Of a stretch of DNA of 64,000 nucleotides, positions 24,518-37,335 are shown piece by piece. Source of the DNA: Culex pipiens pallens (taxonomy: Eukaryota > Arthropoda > Insecta > Diptera > Culicidae); NCBI RefSeq assembly GCF_016801865.2, contig NC_068938.1:54758937-54822936 (forward strand), written 5' to 3'. A program made the position numbers and the translations under genes. The notes below the pieces were generated by a model. It made no database searches and was not told the origin of the DNA. It saw only the letters and a list, made by a program, of their open reading frames with translations. Within the stretch, counting starts at the first letter, position 1, and every line of letters begins with the position of its first letter.

Positions 24518-25525
24518 TGTGGTCTTCCACATACATGATTTTGGTTAGTTTTGACCATGTTGTTTGTATTTTATCATCTATTACTGGGCAACCAGCGGAA
24601 CATTTCGGTCGCTGTTATTTGCACAAGAATAACAACATTTGATGTTTTTGTGAACAGTGATATTCTTCACAACTTCACAAATTTCAATACTTTGATGAAC
24701 GGCATATGTTTGAAGTTTTTTTCTGTGCCAAGGATATGAAATAACAAAGATTGAAAAAAAGATATTAAAACGAAACTGCATAAAAGTTGGACCAAAAGAT
24801 TAATCAAAACTAGGGTTAGTGAAATTTCACGATTTCGCGGACAGCGTGAAATCCGCGAAATTTGGCTTTTTCCGCGAAATCCCGTGAAAGTTTATGTTTG
24901 TGTGAAACTGTAACGATTTTACTCAAAATGATTTATCAAACTCAAAAAGGAATAAAAATAATCTTATGAAACACTGTAGAATTAAGCGAGTGAATACCCT
25001 TGTTTAATTACTAATATAGGGTTAGTGATTTTTGACGATTCCAAGGATGGCGTGAACGTGAAATGTATCAATTTTCTCAAATCATTTTTTTTTCAAAATA
25101 ACAACATAACAAATATTTCATTTCTACATACTATTTAAGAGGCAGTATTTGTAGATTCTGCTCGGTTTGTTCTAGAGGTCGTATCGAGGTGCTCCGATTT
25201 GGATGAAACTTTCAGGGTTTGTTTGTCTATACATGAGATGAACTCATGCCAAATATGAGCCCTCTACGACAAAGGGAAGTGGGGTAAAACGGGCATTGGA
25301 ATTTGAGGTCCAAAAAACATGAAAAATCTTAAAATTGCTCGCATTTACGTAAAACTTGATCAATTCCAACTCTCTTAGATGCATTCGAATGGTCTTTCGA
25401 AGCCCTTCAAAATGTGCTATAGACATCCAGGATTGGTTTAACTTTTTTTTCATAGCTTTTGCAAATTGCTGTTAAAATTTGATTTTTTTATAACCATAAT
25501 ATCTTTTTGCAACAGCCTCCAACAC

Positions 25526-25680
25526 CACTAGCGTGCCCAGGGTGGGGCAACATGGGGCAGTTGCCCCACCATCCTCAGAAATTTGTTTTAAAATTGCCAA
25601 GGGGGTGTCCATAAACGACGAAATTTTCAAAACGCTCATATTGTTGCCCCACCTTCCTTGAGGATCTGGGCACGCTAGTG
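25526..25680. mobile_element. 155-bp hAT-type MITE, 8-bp TSD TCCAACAC
   Basis: Perfect 15-bp TIRs CACTAGCGTGCCCAG...CTGGGCACGCTAGTG. TCCAACAC is duplicated at 25518-25525 and 25681-25688. The opposite arm of the inverted repeat (near 26325-26350) keeps the empty site with a single copy of the related word. Inside, gttgccccacc and its complement add an inner hairpin. Confidence 0.9.
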
Positions 25681-26622
25681 TCCAACACCCATACTCCCAT
25701 AGGTCAAAAGATAGGTAATTTCATGAACTATAAGCTTACGGTATTAACTTTTTGGCCAATCGCAGTTTTTCTCATAGTTTTACGATTTTTCTAGAACAAA
25801 TATTTTACAACGTTAGTTTTTGCCCTGTAGGCCAAGAAGACGGCACTTTTTGGTCTCAATTTTGTCATTTTCGGAATCCTCGGTCAATTTCACGTAAGTT
25901 AGAAGTATTGGAGTTGTAATTTTGATTTAAAAAATAATTAAATAAAACATTTTTGAAAAAAGAAATAGAACTTATTTACCCTAAGATCAATACGTCAAAT
26001 GCTGTATCAAGTAGGCGAAAACTTGTTTTACCCCTAATCCGACAAAATTCTAAATAATATTTTAATTAATTCTAAATGGCATTTTTTCCAATCAAATTCA
26101 AAATTCGAACACCTCAATCTAATGTAAAATTTTCTGAGGATTCCGAATATGACAAAATTGAGACTAAAAAGTGCCGTCTTCTTAGCCTACAGGGCAAAAA
26201 CTAACGTTGTAAAATGTTTGTTCTAGAAAAATCGTAAAACTATGAGAAAAACTGCGATTGGCCAAAAAGATAATACCGTAGGCTTATAGTCCATGAAATT
26301 ATCTATCTTTTGACCTATGGGAGTATGGGTGTTGAAAGCTGTTGCAAAAAGATATTAAGGTTTTAAAAAAATCAATTTTTATCAGTAATTTGCAAAAGCT
26401 ATGAGAAAAAATCAAACCAATCCTGGATGTCTATGGCCTATTTAGAAGTGCTTCAAAAGACCTTTCTAATGCATCTAAGAGAGTTGGAATTGAATAAATT
26501 CTACGGAAATGCGAGCATTTTTAAAAAATTTATTGTTTTTTCGACCTCGAACTTCAAAGCCCGTTTTACCCCAATTCCCTTTGTTGTAGAGGGCTCATAT
26601 TTGGCATGAGTTCATCTCATGT

Positions 26623-27141
26623 CGTCGCCATCGTGCTAACTTGTCGTACGTGCATTTTGGGCCAAATTGAGTTAAGAACGCCATTTTGTGCAGCTCACAA
26701 TGCCTCACCTTTTGACCTTCACAGATCCCCAAAAATCGATTTCAATCCTGAGATATTCAACAAAAACCAAAAAAACTCCGTGCATTTTTGTCACTTTACA
26801 TATGAAAGTAGTTTCAATCTTGTCGTGCTATCTTGTCACTCCATGAAAATTGATGTAAGTGCGACAAAAGGCCAAAGGGATTTCAGGCCAGAAAAATCAG
26901 GATGCGTTTGTCGCACGTACAAGCTAGACTACCGTAAATATTTGTAATTATTACTCGGGACTCCAGCATCCAACTTCAACCAAACTTTGGGACAATGCAC
27001 AGAATGGTCAGCCAAACAAAACGTGTTTGTTATTGTTTACATTGCGTGCTCTCGTTTTTGAATATTCAAGGTCAAACATTGAAACGCGTTTTTCTCGGAA
27101 CGTCGAAATGGCGGGTGCGACAAGATAGCACGACGACGTCG
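26623..27141. mobile_element. 519-bp TIR element, ATGT duplication
   Basis: The left end CGTCGCCATCGTGCTAACTT and the inverted right end CGACGTCGTCGTGCTATCTT match through the core CGTGCTA-CTTGTCG. ATGT is present at 26619-26622 and 27142-27145, while the opposite arm (25228-25240) has one uninterrupted ATGT context. Related TIR words occur at 9644-9664 and at the MITE 29551-29919. It has one 113-codon frame without recognisable domain. Superfamily not assigned. Confidence 0.75.
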
Positions 27142-28417
27142 ATGTATAGACAAACAAACCCTGAAAGTTTCATCCAAATCGGAGCACCTCGATACGACCT
27201 GTTTCACATCGGTGAAAAACTCGCTCTTAAGTAAATTTTATTAGTTTACAGTTGATAAGCTTGATATGAACCATTTGAAGAATTGTTCAAATTTTAATAT
27301 TTTTTTTTGGAAATTAACTAAGTTTAGTAATTTGTAATTTGTAATTTATTGGAAATGATAGCCTGTTAGTATAACAATTTGTATCAGATTAAGGAAGGAC
27401 GTTGTGATGGTTACTTTAGGTTAGTTTAGTAATATTTTCATACGCTGTAATAAAAAAATTAACTGCTATTTTATTTGAAAGGTATAGTTACATAAGAAAT
27501 AAAAAGAATCAAGCTTTGTTTTATTCAAATAAAAATAAAGGGTATTTTTTATCTTTGAAATCAACTTTTAAAAATATTTCAGATTATTGTGAGTCCTGTT
27601 TAATTTTAACGATATTTGATTATTTGGGTGGATCATTCCCGTGAAATTTTAAAAAAGGCTTTTTTTTTTGTTTTCATTTTGAATTATTTTTTCAATTCAA
27701 TTCGGTTTCATTGGTGAATAATCAGGATACAATCAGTTCTTTTGCAATTCATAACAGAATTTTGGAGTTCCTTTCAGCTGTGTGTTGCATCGTAATCCAT
27801 TTTGGAACAATTATTTCTATAACTAAAGCACTAACAAGAGCAAGAAAAATAAAAATGCTAAAATATCATTTTGAATAAAAATTTCGAATACAAATATATT
27901 ATTTTTGCATATTGATTTAAAATTTAAATTTGAATAGGGAGATGAAAACCTTTGAAATTATTTTAAATTTGCTAAGTGTGGCAAAAAAATCAAATTATTT
28001 AAATCATTTTGGCTGGACAAGATTGTTGAATCTTGCCTTGATATGAAATTCAGTAAAATGAAGCAAATCAGCGAAAACTATAAAAAAAACAGTTCAATAA
28101 ATGAGAATACGCATGCCCTACATTTTGTTTCAAAATATATATAGAGCCCATCCATGAACCAGGTGGAAACTTTTTGGAAAATTGGGAGATTTTTTTTTGT
28201 GTCAGGTTCAACTCTATTGAAAATGTTTTTAGTGTATTTAAATAATAAATAATGAAGCATAAAAAGCAGTTTCGTCGATTTAAACATAAGATTTTCAGAG
28301 TTATTTAAACATTTTTCACGTTCCGCGAAATTTGCGTGAAATTTGGTGTTATGAAATTGAGGTCCCCGTGAAATTTGCAATTTTCGAGCGTGAAAAATCA
28401 CTGAGCCTAATCAAAAC

Positions 28418-31400
28418 TATCAAATGATTCGTCAATCTAAGTACGTACCATTAGATAAAAGTTATTTTGTATGTTTTGTTTATAAATTTAATAAAAAAAT
28501 AAATTAAAAGCTACAAAAATTATTAACGTTTGGTATCCCGAAAAAAAAAAACGTTTTCAACGCTTTCTCTAATATCCTAAGAGCAGGCTTGCCCAACCTT
28601 TTTGGCTCAATTTTCACAAGACATGTTATCTGCATCTGGATCACTTTTTTACTTAAAACTTACACAAAAATGACTTAATTTTTTTTTCCGATCTTTTGCC
28701 AAAGTTATGTTCACTGGTCATCTGAAAACTGATTCCACCAAATAAACCATGAAAAAATGTAGAACTGTTATTCTAATGATCATTAATGTGAGAATTGAGC
28801 CGATCTGGTCGAATTGGTCTGTCTTGAAAAAAAAAAAAACAAATTCAAAATTTTCCAACTCCTATAAAACATTAAATTTGAATTTTCATTTTGATGAAAA
28901 ATTTATGACCGTGTCAAAATTTGTCAAAAGTTTCCTAATGTTTTAGAAAAAATGGTAAAAAACTAAAAAAACACACACAAAAATTGGCCTCCCGACTAAG
29001 AAAACCATTTTACCAAATTCCACTTCGAAAGTTTCAATTCCAATTCAAGCATGACATTTTTGGATTATGCAACACCGACGAACACCCTATTTCTCCATAC
29101 AAACTTTAGAGAAAATCTAATCAGTTCTGTCTGAATATTTTCGAAAAATCAATTCAAAGTTTATGCTTCCCTCTTGATGAGACTGTGCATGATTTTTTTT
29201 TCAATTTTTGTAGGTCATTGTTAGCTATTGTGTTTCATATGTTTATAGGACATAATAAAAAAAATCTAGAAATTCTGATCACCTGCATGACAAAAACTGA
29301 ATCAGAATCTCATGCCAGACGTTTCTTTAAATCATTCAATTATTAATTATAAATAAAAGAGTTTCTAAGATTTTAGATATTAATAAATTTGACATGGCCG
29401 TATGCCGATTTGTTAATTTTTACTTCTGGGATGTAGAAATACAAATATTGATTACTAACATAACCAGTAACTGTATCAATCTCCCATCCCGGTCTTACCA
29501 ATTTATAAATTTATACTTCTGAGACAATATGATAATAACAAATTGTCTGATGTGTGCTACCTTGTGACATAGACCATTTTGGTCAAAAATTAGTTATTGA
29601 TAACGTTTTGTTATAATTAACAAACTCTACAAGATGCTATAACCCGATTTAGGATATTCGCTTCCGTCTTGCTATCTTGTAACACGTCATACAAATTGTT
29701 GGAAAATGTAGAAATTATTTCTTTTTTTTTCACAAATTTACATTAAAAACATTTTTAAATGCAATGCAGTCGTTTGTTATTGAAAATATACTGATAAAAT
29801 CGGTTAAACTCTTGATTTATGCTTATTTTAGTTTGTTTGGGAAATCTGTGCACACTTGTGACACGTAGTTCCTTTTTACTTTCAAGGCCCACTTGGTCGT
29901 TGTCACAAGATAGCACACAATAGACGAATTTTGATTAGTAACATCAACCAGGAGCTGAATCAGTCTTCCATCTCAGAAGGATTTTTTTAAATTAAATTTT
30001 AATTTTAAACCAGGGGTGACCAAAGTATGGCCCGCGAGGTGATATTTTGTGGCCCGCGGACCCATTTTGAATGATCATGTAAAATGGCCCGTTGGCCACT
30101 TGTAAAGTGATTTAATACTTTTTCAAAATTAAGGTTTATTTTAAATTTTTATATGCTAAACTTTTCTATTTATTGTTAATATACAAAAAAACTTATGATT
30201 TATCAATATTTTGATCCCCACTTTAGGATACAAATATTTTTTTCAAAATATTTTATAGTTAAAACAACTTTACACGTTTCAATGTGAGCGAAACTAGTAA
30301 ATATCGTTAAAATTTTCAGCAATTTTTTTAAGAAATATTAAAAAACGTTAAAATTTTACTTAGGCAGAATTCTGTAATAGTTGCAAAAATGTAAGTTTTC
30401 TTTATTAATTATATATTCTTCATTAATTGCAATGTCATAATGACACTTTTATGAACTGACCCTGAAACATACATTGCACTTCCTTCGTGATTCGAACTCA
30501 TTACAGTTAGATAACGAATCTGATTGACTACCAATTGATTTAGGCAGACAAAATGTGGAAATCGGAGGATCAAGTTTTTTACAAATATTTTACAAAGCTT
30601 TCGTCGATCAAACAACCCCTCCACCATTATTAAAAAAATGGTTAAAAAACCAGGAGCAAAAAAATATTTTCAAAAAACTTCAAAACTTCAAAAAAAAAAA
30701 TGAAATTTAAGTGCATTTAGCTGAAATTTATTAAATATGCATTCCTTTGCATTTAGAATCATTTAAGCATGTTTGGGTTTATTAAAAAAATTTAGTTAAT
30801 TTTCGATGAAATTAATAAATGTTTTTTTTGCTTAAATGTTTTTTTTGTTGTTTTTTTTTGTTGCTTTTTTTTTGAGAAAAATGATTGCAGTTTTACTATA
30901 CGGAAGCTTAGAACATTCTCTAAAAAAAAATTCATTGAATTGTTGAAATTCTGGCTCTCAACGATTTTTCATTAGCCACACTTAATTTATACATAAAATT
31001 ACGCCTTCAGATGAATTGTTCAATATGTAATGTCACCATTTTTGAAATATAAAAACAAAACTTTGTTTTTTTTTTTTAACACAAGTACATTCAGCTAAAA
31101 ACTTTTTTTCAAATACCTGAAACAATAAAATCAACGATCCCAGAAGGTCCTACGACTCGCCTTTCGTCGGACGGGGAAGTAAATGAAAATGTTTCTAGAA
31201 TATTTCTTGCTTACTTTTTCAAAAGGTCCTATGTACATTTGAAACCCACAGCGCATTGGTTGTTTTGAAAAAGTAATCATGGCTTTCATGTGCAGGAACT
31301 GACTTAGATTCGTACCTCAGAAGGATTTATGATTTTTTTTATAAATTATTTCATATATTTAATTTTACTCTATTTTTTTATTTCACGTTGCCTTACGCCA

Positions 31401-31985
31401 AATTGTGAATTTATATTCTAGGGATATAGAACTACAAATCTTATCGCTTTCATGTGCAGGAACTGAATCTGGCTTGTATCCAGGTAGGATTTCTGAATTA
31501 TTATATAATTTATTATAAATAATTAATAATAATTTAGATAATTGTATATAAATTTTTAATAATTAATTTCTTTTGAATTTCTTCCTTATGTCAAGTCGTA
31601 AAGGTATATTTCAGGGCTATAGAACTAAAAATTCTGATAAGCAGGAACTGAATTAGTCTTCCATCCCAGAAGAGTTTTTAAATTATTTCATTATTTATTT
31701 CAACAGAACGAAATTTCCTTGATTTCGCCCCTTTAAAAAGTTTTTATTTTATTTTATTTAATTATTTATTTAAGAAAAAACTAATTTTCTAGAAATTTTG
31801 ATAATAAGATATTTGACATGGCCTAATGCCGATTTATAAATTTATACTTCTTGTATATAGAATAAAAAAATCATATTACTAACTTGAACTGGATTTGAAT
31901 CAGACTCCCATCCCAGAGGGATTTTTTTATCAATAATTTATTTTTTGGACAGTTTTTAACTGGATTTTTTTTTGTTGGTTAACCC
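28418..31985. other. Non-coding DNA with decayed satellite monomers and element scraps
   Basis: Diverged minus-orientation relatives of the 178-bp monomer are seen near 29270-29530, 29930-30000, 31290-31330, 31440-31500, 31610-31690 and 31850-31930 (aactgaatcag, tcccatcccagaaggattt). Near 28584 'caggcttgcccaaccttttt' and near 30012 'caggggtgaccaaagtatgg' resemble left ends of hAT elements; the partner ends were not found. 31136-31185 is an internally deleted piece of the dimeric SINE seen at 51817. No gene. Confidence 0.6.
29551..29919. mobile_element. 369-bp MITE with TGTGTGCTAYCTTGTGAC TIRs
   Basis: The 18-bp ends differ at one position only. The element sits among decayed satellite monomers. 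No clear TSD was found, so the boundaries may be a few bases off. Related to the 26623-27141 family by the core GTGCTA-CTTGT. Confidence 0.65.
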
Positions 31986-32219
31986 GTATAGGCCTGGGTG
32001 AAACTGAAATCATTGAAATGACCATAACTCATCCAATTTGCATACTTCTTTTTTAATTGGACTCGTTAGAATGTCTATTTTTCGAAAATAAGCCGGAAAC
32101 CCCAAACATTTTCTGGTGGGTCAACTGGGTAAAAAATGGCGATTTAGGGGTCCCGCAAAAATTTTAAACAGCGATCTTTGAAAAAAAAATGCAATTATTC
32201 AAGTTATGAACGTTGTTCC

Positions 32220-33845
32220 ACCAGACAGTGCTGGCCATGCATTCTGGACCACCGAAGATCTTCCGGATTGGGCGGGTAGGTCTCCAACCCCGGGGAAACC
32301 GGTCATCCATGAACCCCAGAACCACTTTTGGACCGATCTGGCCACTTTGGGACCGGTTCCCGGTACTCCTGTGAAACCCGAAATATGACAAATTATGGGC
32401 ATATTATGGACCCAGTCATTTGGGTGTCAAAGTTCATAATTTTCAAATGGTAGGTCATCCATGAACCCCACTTTACGATCTGGCTACTTTGGGACCGGTT
32501 CCTGGTTCTCCGGTGAAACCCGGGATATGGCAAATGGTAGGTCATCCATGAACCCCACTTTACGATCTGGCTACTTTGGGACCGGTTCCTGGTTCTCCGG
32601 TTAAACCCGGGATATGGCAAAGAACAATTCTGGACCCAGCAATTTGGGTGTCAAAGTTCATAATTTTCAAAATCTAGCTCATCCAGGAACCCCAAAATCA
32701 TTTTTGACCGATCTGGCCACTTTGGGTTCTTGAAACTTTTATGCAATTCGAAATATAACTAATGACGCGTTAATTTTATATTAATTTTCGACAAGGCAAT
32801 ATAGGTGCCTAAGTTGATTATTTTTAAAATCAAGCTCATTGATGATCCCCACAATCATTTTTTTACCAATCTGGTCCCTTTTTCAACGCAATTTTTGATC
32901 AGGCAATTTGGGTGTAAAAATTCATCATATATAATTTCACATCAACATTGGCTAGTTACTTTTTCTGAAGGAGCCCCGGAACCGATTCAATAGTTTCCAG
33001 ATCTGCACCGGAGTTACTAAGTGACCAGATCGATCCAAAAGTAATTTTGGAGTTTTTGGATGCCCGACATTTTGAAAATGATGAACTTTGACACCCAAAT
33101 GGCTGGGTCCATAATATGCCCATAATTTGTAATATTCCGGGTTTCACCGGAGTACCGAGAACCGGTCCCAAAGTGGCCAGATAGGTCCAAAAGTGGTTTT
33201 GGGGTTCATAGATGATTTACATTTTGAAAATAATGAACTTTGACACCCAAATTGCTGGATCCAAAATTGTTCTGAAATAACCCCGTAATTTGCCATATTC
33301 CGGGTTTCACCGGAGTACCGGGAACCGGTTCCAAAGTGGTCAGATCGGTCCAAAAGAGGTTTTGGGGTTCATGGATGTCCTATATTTTGAAAATGATAAA
33401 CTTTGACTCCCAAATGGCTGGGTCCATAATAATCACATGATTTGCCATATTCCGGGTTTTGCCGAAGTACAGGGAACCGGTTCCAAAGTGGCCAGATCGG
33501 TCCAAAAAAGGTTTTGGGGTTCATGGATGTCCTATATTTTGAAAATGATGAACTTTGACCCCCAAATGGCTGGGTCCATAATAATCACATAATTTGCCAT
33601 ATTTCGGGTTTCACCGGTGTACCGGGAACCGGTTCCAAAGTGGTCAGATCGGTCCAAAAGAGGTCTTGGGGTTCATGGATGTCCTATATTTTGAAAATGA
33701 TAAACTTTGACTCCCAAATTGCTGGGTGCAAAATAATCACACGATTTGCCATATTCCGGGTTTTACCGAAGTACCGGGAACCGGTTCCAAAGTGGCCAGA
33801 TCGGTCCAAAAAAGGTTTTGGGGTTCATGGATGACCAACCTTTTG
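32220..33845. repeat. 152-bp satellite with opposed blocks and dimeric order
   Basis: The monomer contains tttgggaccggttcc, ggtgaaacccg, atatggcaaattatg and ccatgaaccccaaaacc. The plus block spans about 32220-32740 and contains an 86-bp direct duplication (32478 versus 32564). The minus block spans about 32990-33845; the word cagatcgg recurs at 33341, 33493, 33645 and 33797, exactly 152 bp apart. 'gtggtcag' and 'gtggccag' types alternate, giving a 304-bp dimer. Frames inside merely reflect the repeat. Confidence 0.9.
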
Positions 33846-33849
33846 AAAA

Positions 33850-36800
33850 TGATTACAAGCTTCTTATCCCATGCTTTTTCATCCAAAGCGCTTAGAAAAA
33901 TCATAACCATTTATTTGGCTGGCCACATGCGCAAAACATTTTAAAAAATATACTATACAATATACTACATCATAATCTATCAAAAGAAACAAAAACGAAA
34001 AAAAATTTTTTTTATTAATTTATCATTAAACTTCTCCCACGCGCAACATCAGTAAAGTCACGCATGGCTTGAACAACAACACTCCTGCTGACCAGCGTGG
34101 TGCGCTGCCGGCGGGCGGCTGTGAACGCGCGTTGGAGGCAGGCCATGAGATGCGCGCACACACAAACAAACAAACACCAAAAATGATGCAAATTTTCAAA
34201 AGTTTGCATTTGTCTAGGAGAGTTTCTCAAAACCTATTCATCCTAGAGATTTGGTCCCAAAGAACAAAATGTAGAGGATGAGTTGCTCGAATTTCGTATG
34301 TCGTAAAAAAGGTACCTTTTCTAACAACTATTAGGAGATATTTTGAGTCAAAGTTGTCAAAGAGAGTTTCCCGGCATTACAAAAAAAATTCAAAAACTTT
34401 TTTAGTGCAAAATGTTTAGCAAAGAGTACTTGAATTTTGCATGTAAAAAGATTTGAGAAAAAACCTTACCATGTTCGAAAATCCCCCACATTTACTTGCA
34501 CCTTAAGAATTTGTTGTTAACTCCCGACTTTCAACACCCGGAGGGCGGCCCAAGTCAGTCGGCAACCGCAAGTTTATGTTTACCTAAGTGTTTTACGTTT
34601 TACTGCTGTTGATTCTACTTTACGGAGTGAAAATAGAATGCGGTGGCCAAGCGGCAGCGAGTTTTCCGCCGGAAAATGCACCTTTGAGCCTCTGGAGGTG
34701 AGCTGAGACAAATTGTCGTTAGTTGCTTCCTGAAAAATGTGGGTCTTTAGTTTATGTTGGAGGGTGGATTTATTTCTAGCTTTAACATAAGTTGGAACTT
34801 GCACCTGATTAAGTTGATGCAATTGCACCCTGCTGAGGCCAGTTTCCCCTGAGAAAATGTGCATCAGCGGCTCGCTTGTTTACATCGTAAATTATCATTA
34901 CGCATCTAAAGTAACTGATAGTTTGATTAAATTTACGACCTGTGTGTCGATAGTCGGCAATTCGTTTTCGGTAGCGTTTTTTTACTCTCATAAAATGATT
35001 TCCAAGAATAAACGAAAACAGCCCACAAATAGGGGTTCATATTTAAATGTGCACTTGAGGGTAGCAGTGTTAATTAAGCACCCAAATTTACGACCATCGC
35101 TAATGAAAAATTTATAATCAGTGGCACTTAGCTGGGAACAGAACCGTTTTCCTGCACCAACATAAAACAAAAAAAACACCTGACCTAGGTCTGTCACCCT
35201 GGAAGTCCTGGTCCCTTCACTATGATTGATTAATTGCCCACAATCAGAACCGTATTTGGAACTACTTGAACTTTGAAGCGCATAATTCAACGTGAACTCC
35301 AAAAGTGAGGAGAATTAGTTGCAACAACAGAGCACTTTTACCCGCCTGCGGCGCAAACAAATAACTCACATTTGTAAGCATAAATCACTCGCGACGTGTT
35401 AGGTTTGTTTGGGTTTTTTCTCCGGAGTTCTTTGGAGAATTTGGAGCGTTTCGGTGCCACTCAATCAAGATCAATTACTTACATGGGGAGAGAGGTCTAG
35501 ATCGGATACAAATTAGTTGAAGATCAATGAATACTTAAAATAAGGAAAAGTTTGAATCAATTTGAAACCCTAATGATTAAAATATTAATGGCGTAATCAT
35601 TCGGTATTCTATTCTGTAGAGAAGCTATGGAATGAAAAATATCTGCAGATCACTAGAATTTTGCAAAAACTGATTTTAATTTTGGAATTGTTGCCATGTC
35701 AGCACTTCGACGTTCAATTAAAGCTCATAATACGAGTTTTCAACAAAAATCGAGTGATAAATAGTTCAATAGAAAGGGAACAAGCAAGTTTCTATAAAAA
35801 GTTTTACCAAATAAATTGTTTAAATAGTGAAAAACTGCAAATTAGATGCAATTAGAGCGAGCGAGTATTTAACCTTCTTTCAAGATACCATCGATTGAAA
35901 ATTGAGGGTCAATTGAGAAGAACTAAAAAAACTATTTTTTGGAATTTTCATTCTTTGCAAGGTATGACCTCAGCAACCAAAGGTCGGATCAACAATGTCC
36001 AAAACGTAAATTTTTGAGAATTTTCTCAGCTTTTCGAATGTATGTTTTTTTCAAAGATTGACATAGATGGGCACTATTTATTTTTAATTATTTTTTTTTG
36101 CCATTTTTCGAACCACCCTAGCACGATGTAAGTCACCCTAATGGCCTAACAAAAAAAAAAATACGGGCTTAATTATTTTGACCAAAGAACCCCCAGAAAA
36201 ATTTAGAGCCCGATCAAAGAACTTTTTTTTCGGTTTAGGCTCTTTTCAAATGGAATTGCTGTATTTACATGCTCGATTTTCGAAATTTCAGAATAAATAG
36301 TATTGCAAATGCTTTATTTAATAACAGTTATGCTACAATCAAATAATAGAATATCGATGAATTTAAGAAAAAATCCTAAACTTTTACAGGGGTTGGACAA
36401 AACGATCGCGACAGGCAATTTTCATAACTTTGAGAAATTTTAATCGGTTTTGTTCATTCAAGAAGCATTTGAAAGGAAAATTATTCTAGTTTCTGAATGT
36501 GTACCGGTACGAGGTAACTGTCCGTGGCTACCGGAGATGTTCCGATTTTACAAGAAAAAAATTGAAATAAAATTTGCAGTAGGCTTATTTCGACTTTTCA
36601 AACTTTTCTTAGAAAATATGAAATTTCCTTAATTCAATTTCAAGATATGCTCAAGTTTATTAGAGCATTTACTCTCTGATACATTTTCTTCACCAAATTT
36701 TTTAGTTATTTTCAAATGTTAGGCTAAATGGAGTGTGGGAGCTGTCACACGGCGATGAAGCAAAAAGTTATAATCCGAGATGAATCAGAATGTACATGAA

Positions 36801-37330
36801 TAGATAAATTATATTGAAAAAATCTTGTACAATCGATTGTAAACTATGTATGATACATGCAATAATATTTATTTCTGTATTTATTTATTCTGATCAAAAA
36901 GAGCATTTTTGAAACTTAAAGAAAATGAAGTTTTAGGACGCACAAAAAACACTTTTGAAAAAATCCTCAATTAATTGTTTTTTTTTAATTTTGGACAGTA
37001 CCATGAATTACTGTATAAACTCCCAAGCTCATGTTCGCATAAATATTTTTATTTGTAAAAAATAGGACAATTGACCGAATCGGGTATAAATTTAAACTTT
37101 AATACTCCTGAATATGTTTTTCTACTATATCTATGAAAATTAACTAGCATTTGACTGAATAAAAAAATCTCAATATTGCCTACATGAGTTTAAATCAACA
37201 TCTAAAAAGATATGTATAATTAAATTTATTTTTTGATGAGCAAAAACTAAATATTTTCAAATCTATTCTTTTTCGAAGTTTCTTATATTGCTCTAAAAAT
37301 ACTTGATTTGAAAACTTTTAAAATATTTTT
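33850..37330. other. Non-coding DNA, no gene recognised
   Basis: 34060-34150 (gaccagcgtggtgcgctgcc) and 34500-35420 are compositionally more complex and may be single-copy; frames up to 104 codons occur on both strands without recognisable domains or codon bias. 35900-37330 is AT-rich filler ending at the LTR element's target site. Confidence 0.45.
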
Positions 37331-37335
37331 AGAAG

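Larger units (their letters stand above)
25176..27200. repeat. Large inverted repeat (foldback) inside the hAT-like element
   Basis: The left arm runs from aggtcgtatcgaggtgctcc (25176) to about 25895 and the right arm from about 26130 to the complementary word ending at 27200. Each arm is ~0.55 kb once its nested MITE is removed, and the unpaired centre is ~230 bp. Shared words include gggtttgtttgtctatacat, gatgaactcatgcc, actaacgttgtaaaat and their complements. Transcription through it would make long dsRNA; no protein is encoded. Confidence 0.85.
24811..28409. mobile_element. 3.6-kb hAT-like non-autonomous element, 8-bp TSD
   Basis: ATCAAAAC flanks both sides (24803-24810 and 28410-28417). 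The left TIR starts TAGGGTTAGTGAAATTTCAC and the inverted right end TAGGCTCAGTGATTTTTCAC. Both ends carry subterminal repeats of the words cgtgaaat and ccgcgaaat, as expected for hAT transposase-binding repeats. An 8-bp TSD with TAGGG-type TIRs fits hAT. No transposase frame is visible; the interior is mostly the inverted repeat at 25176-27200. Confidence 0.8.
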
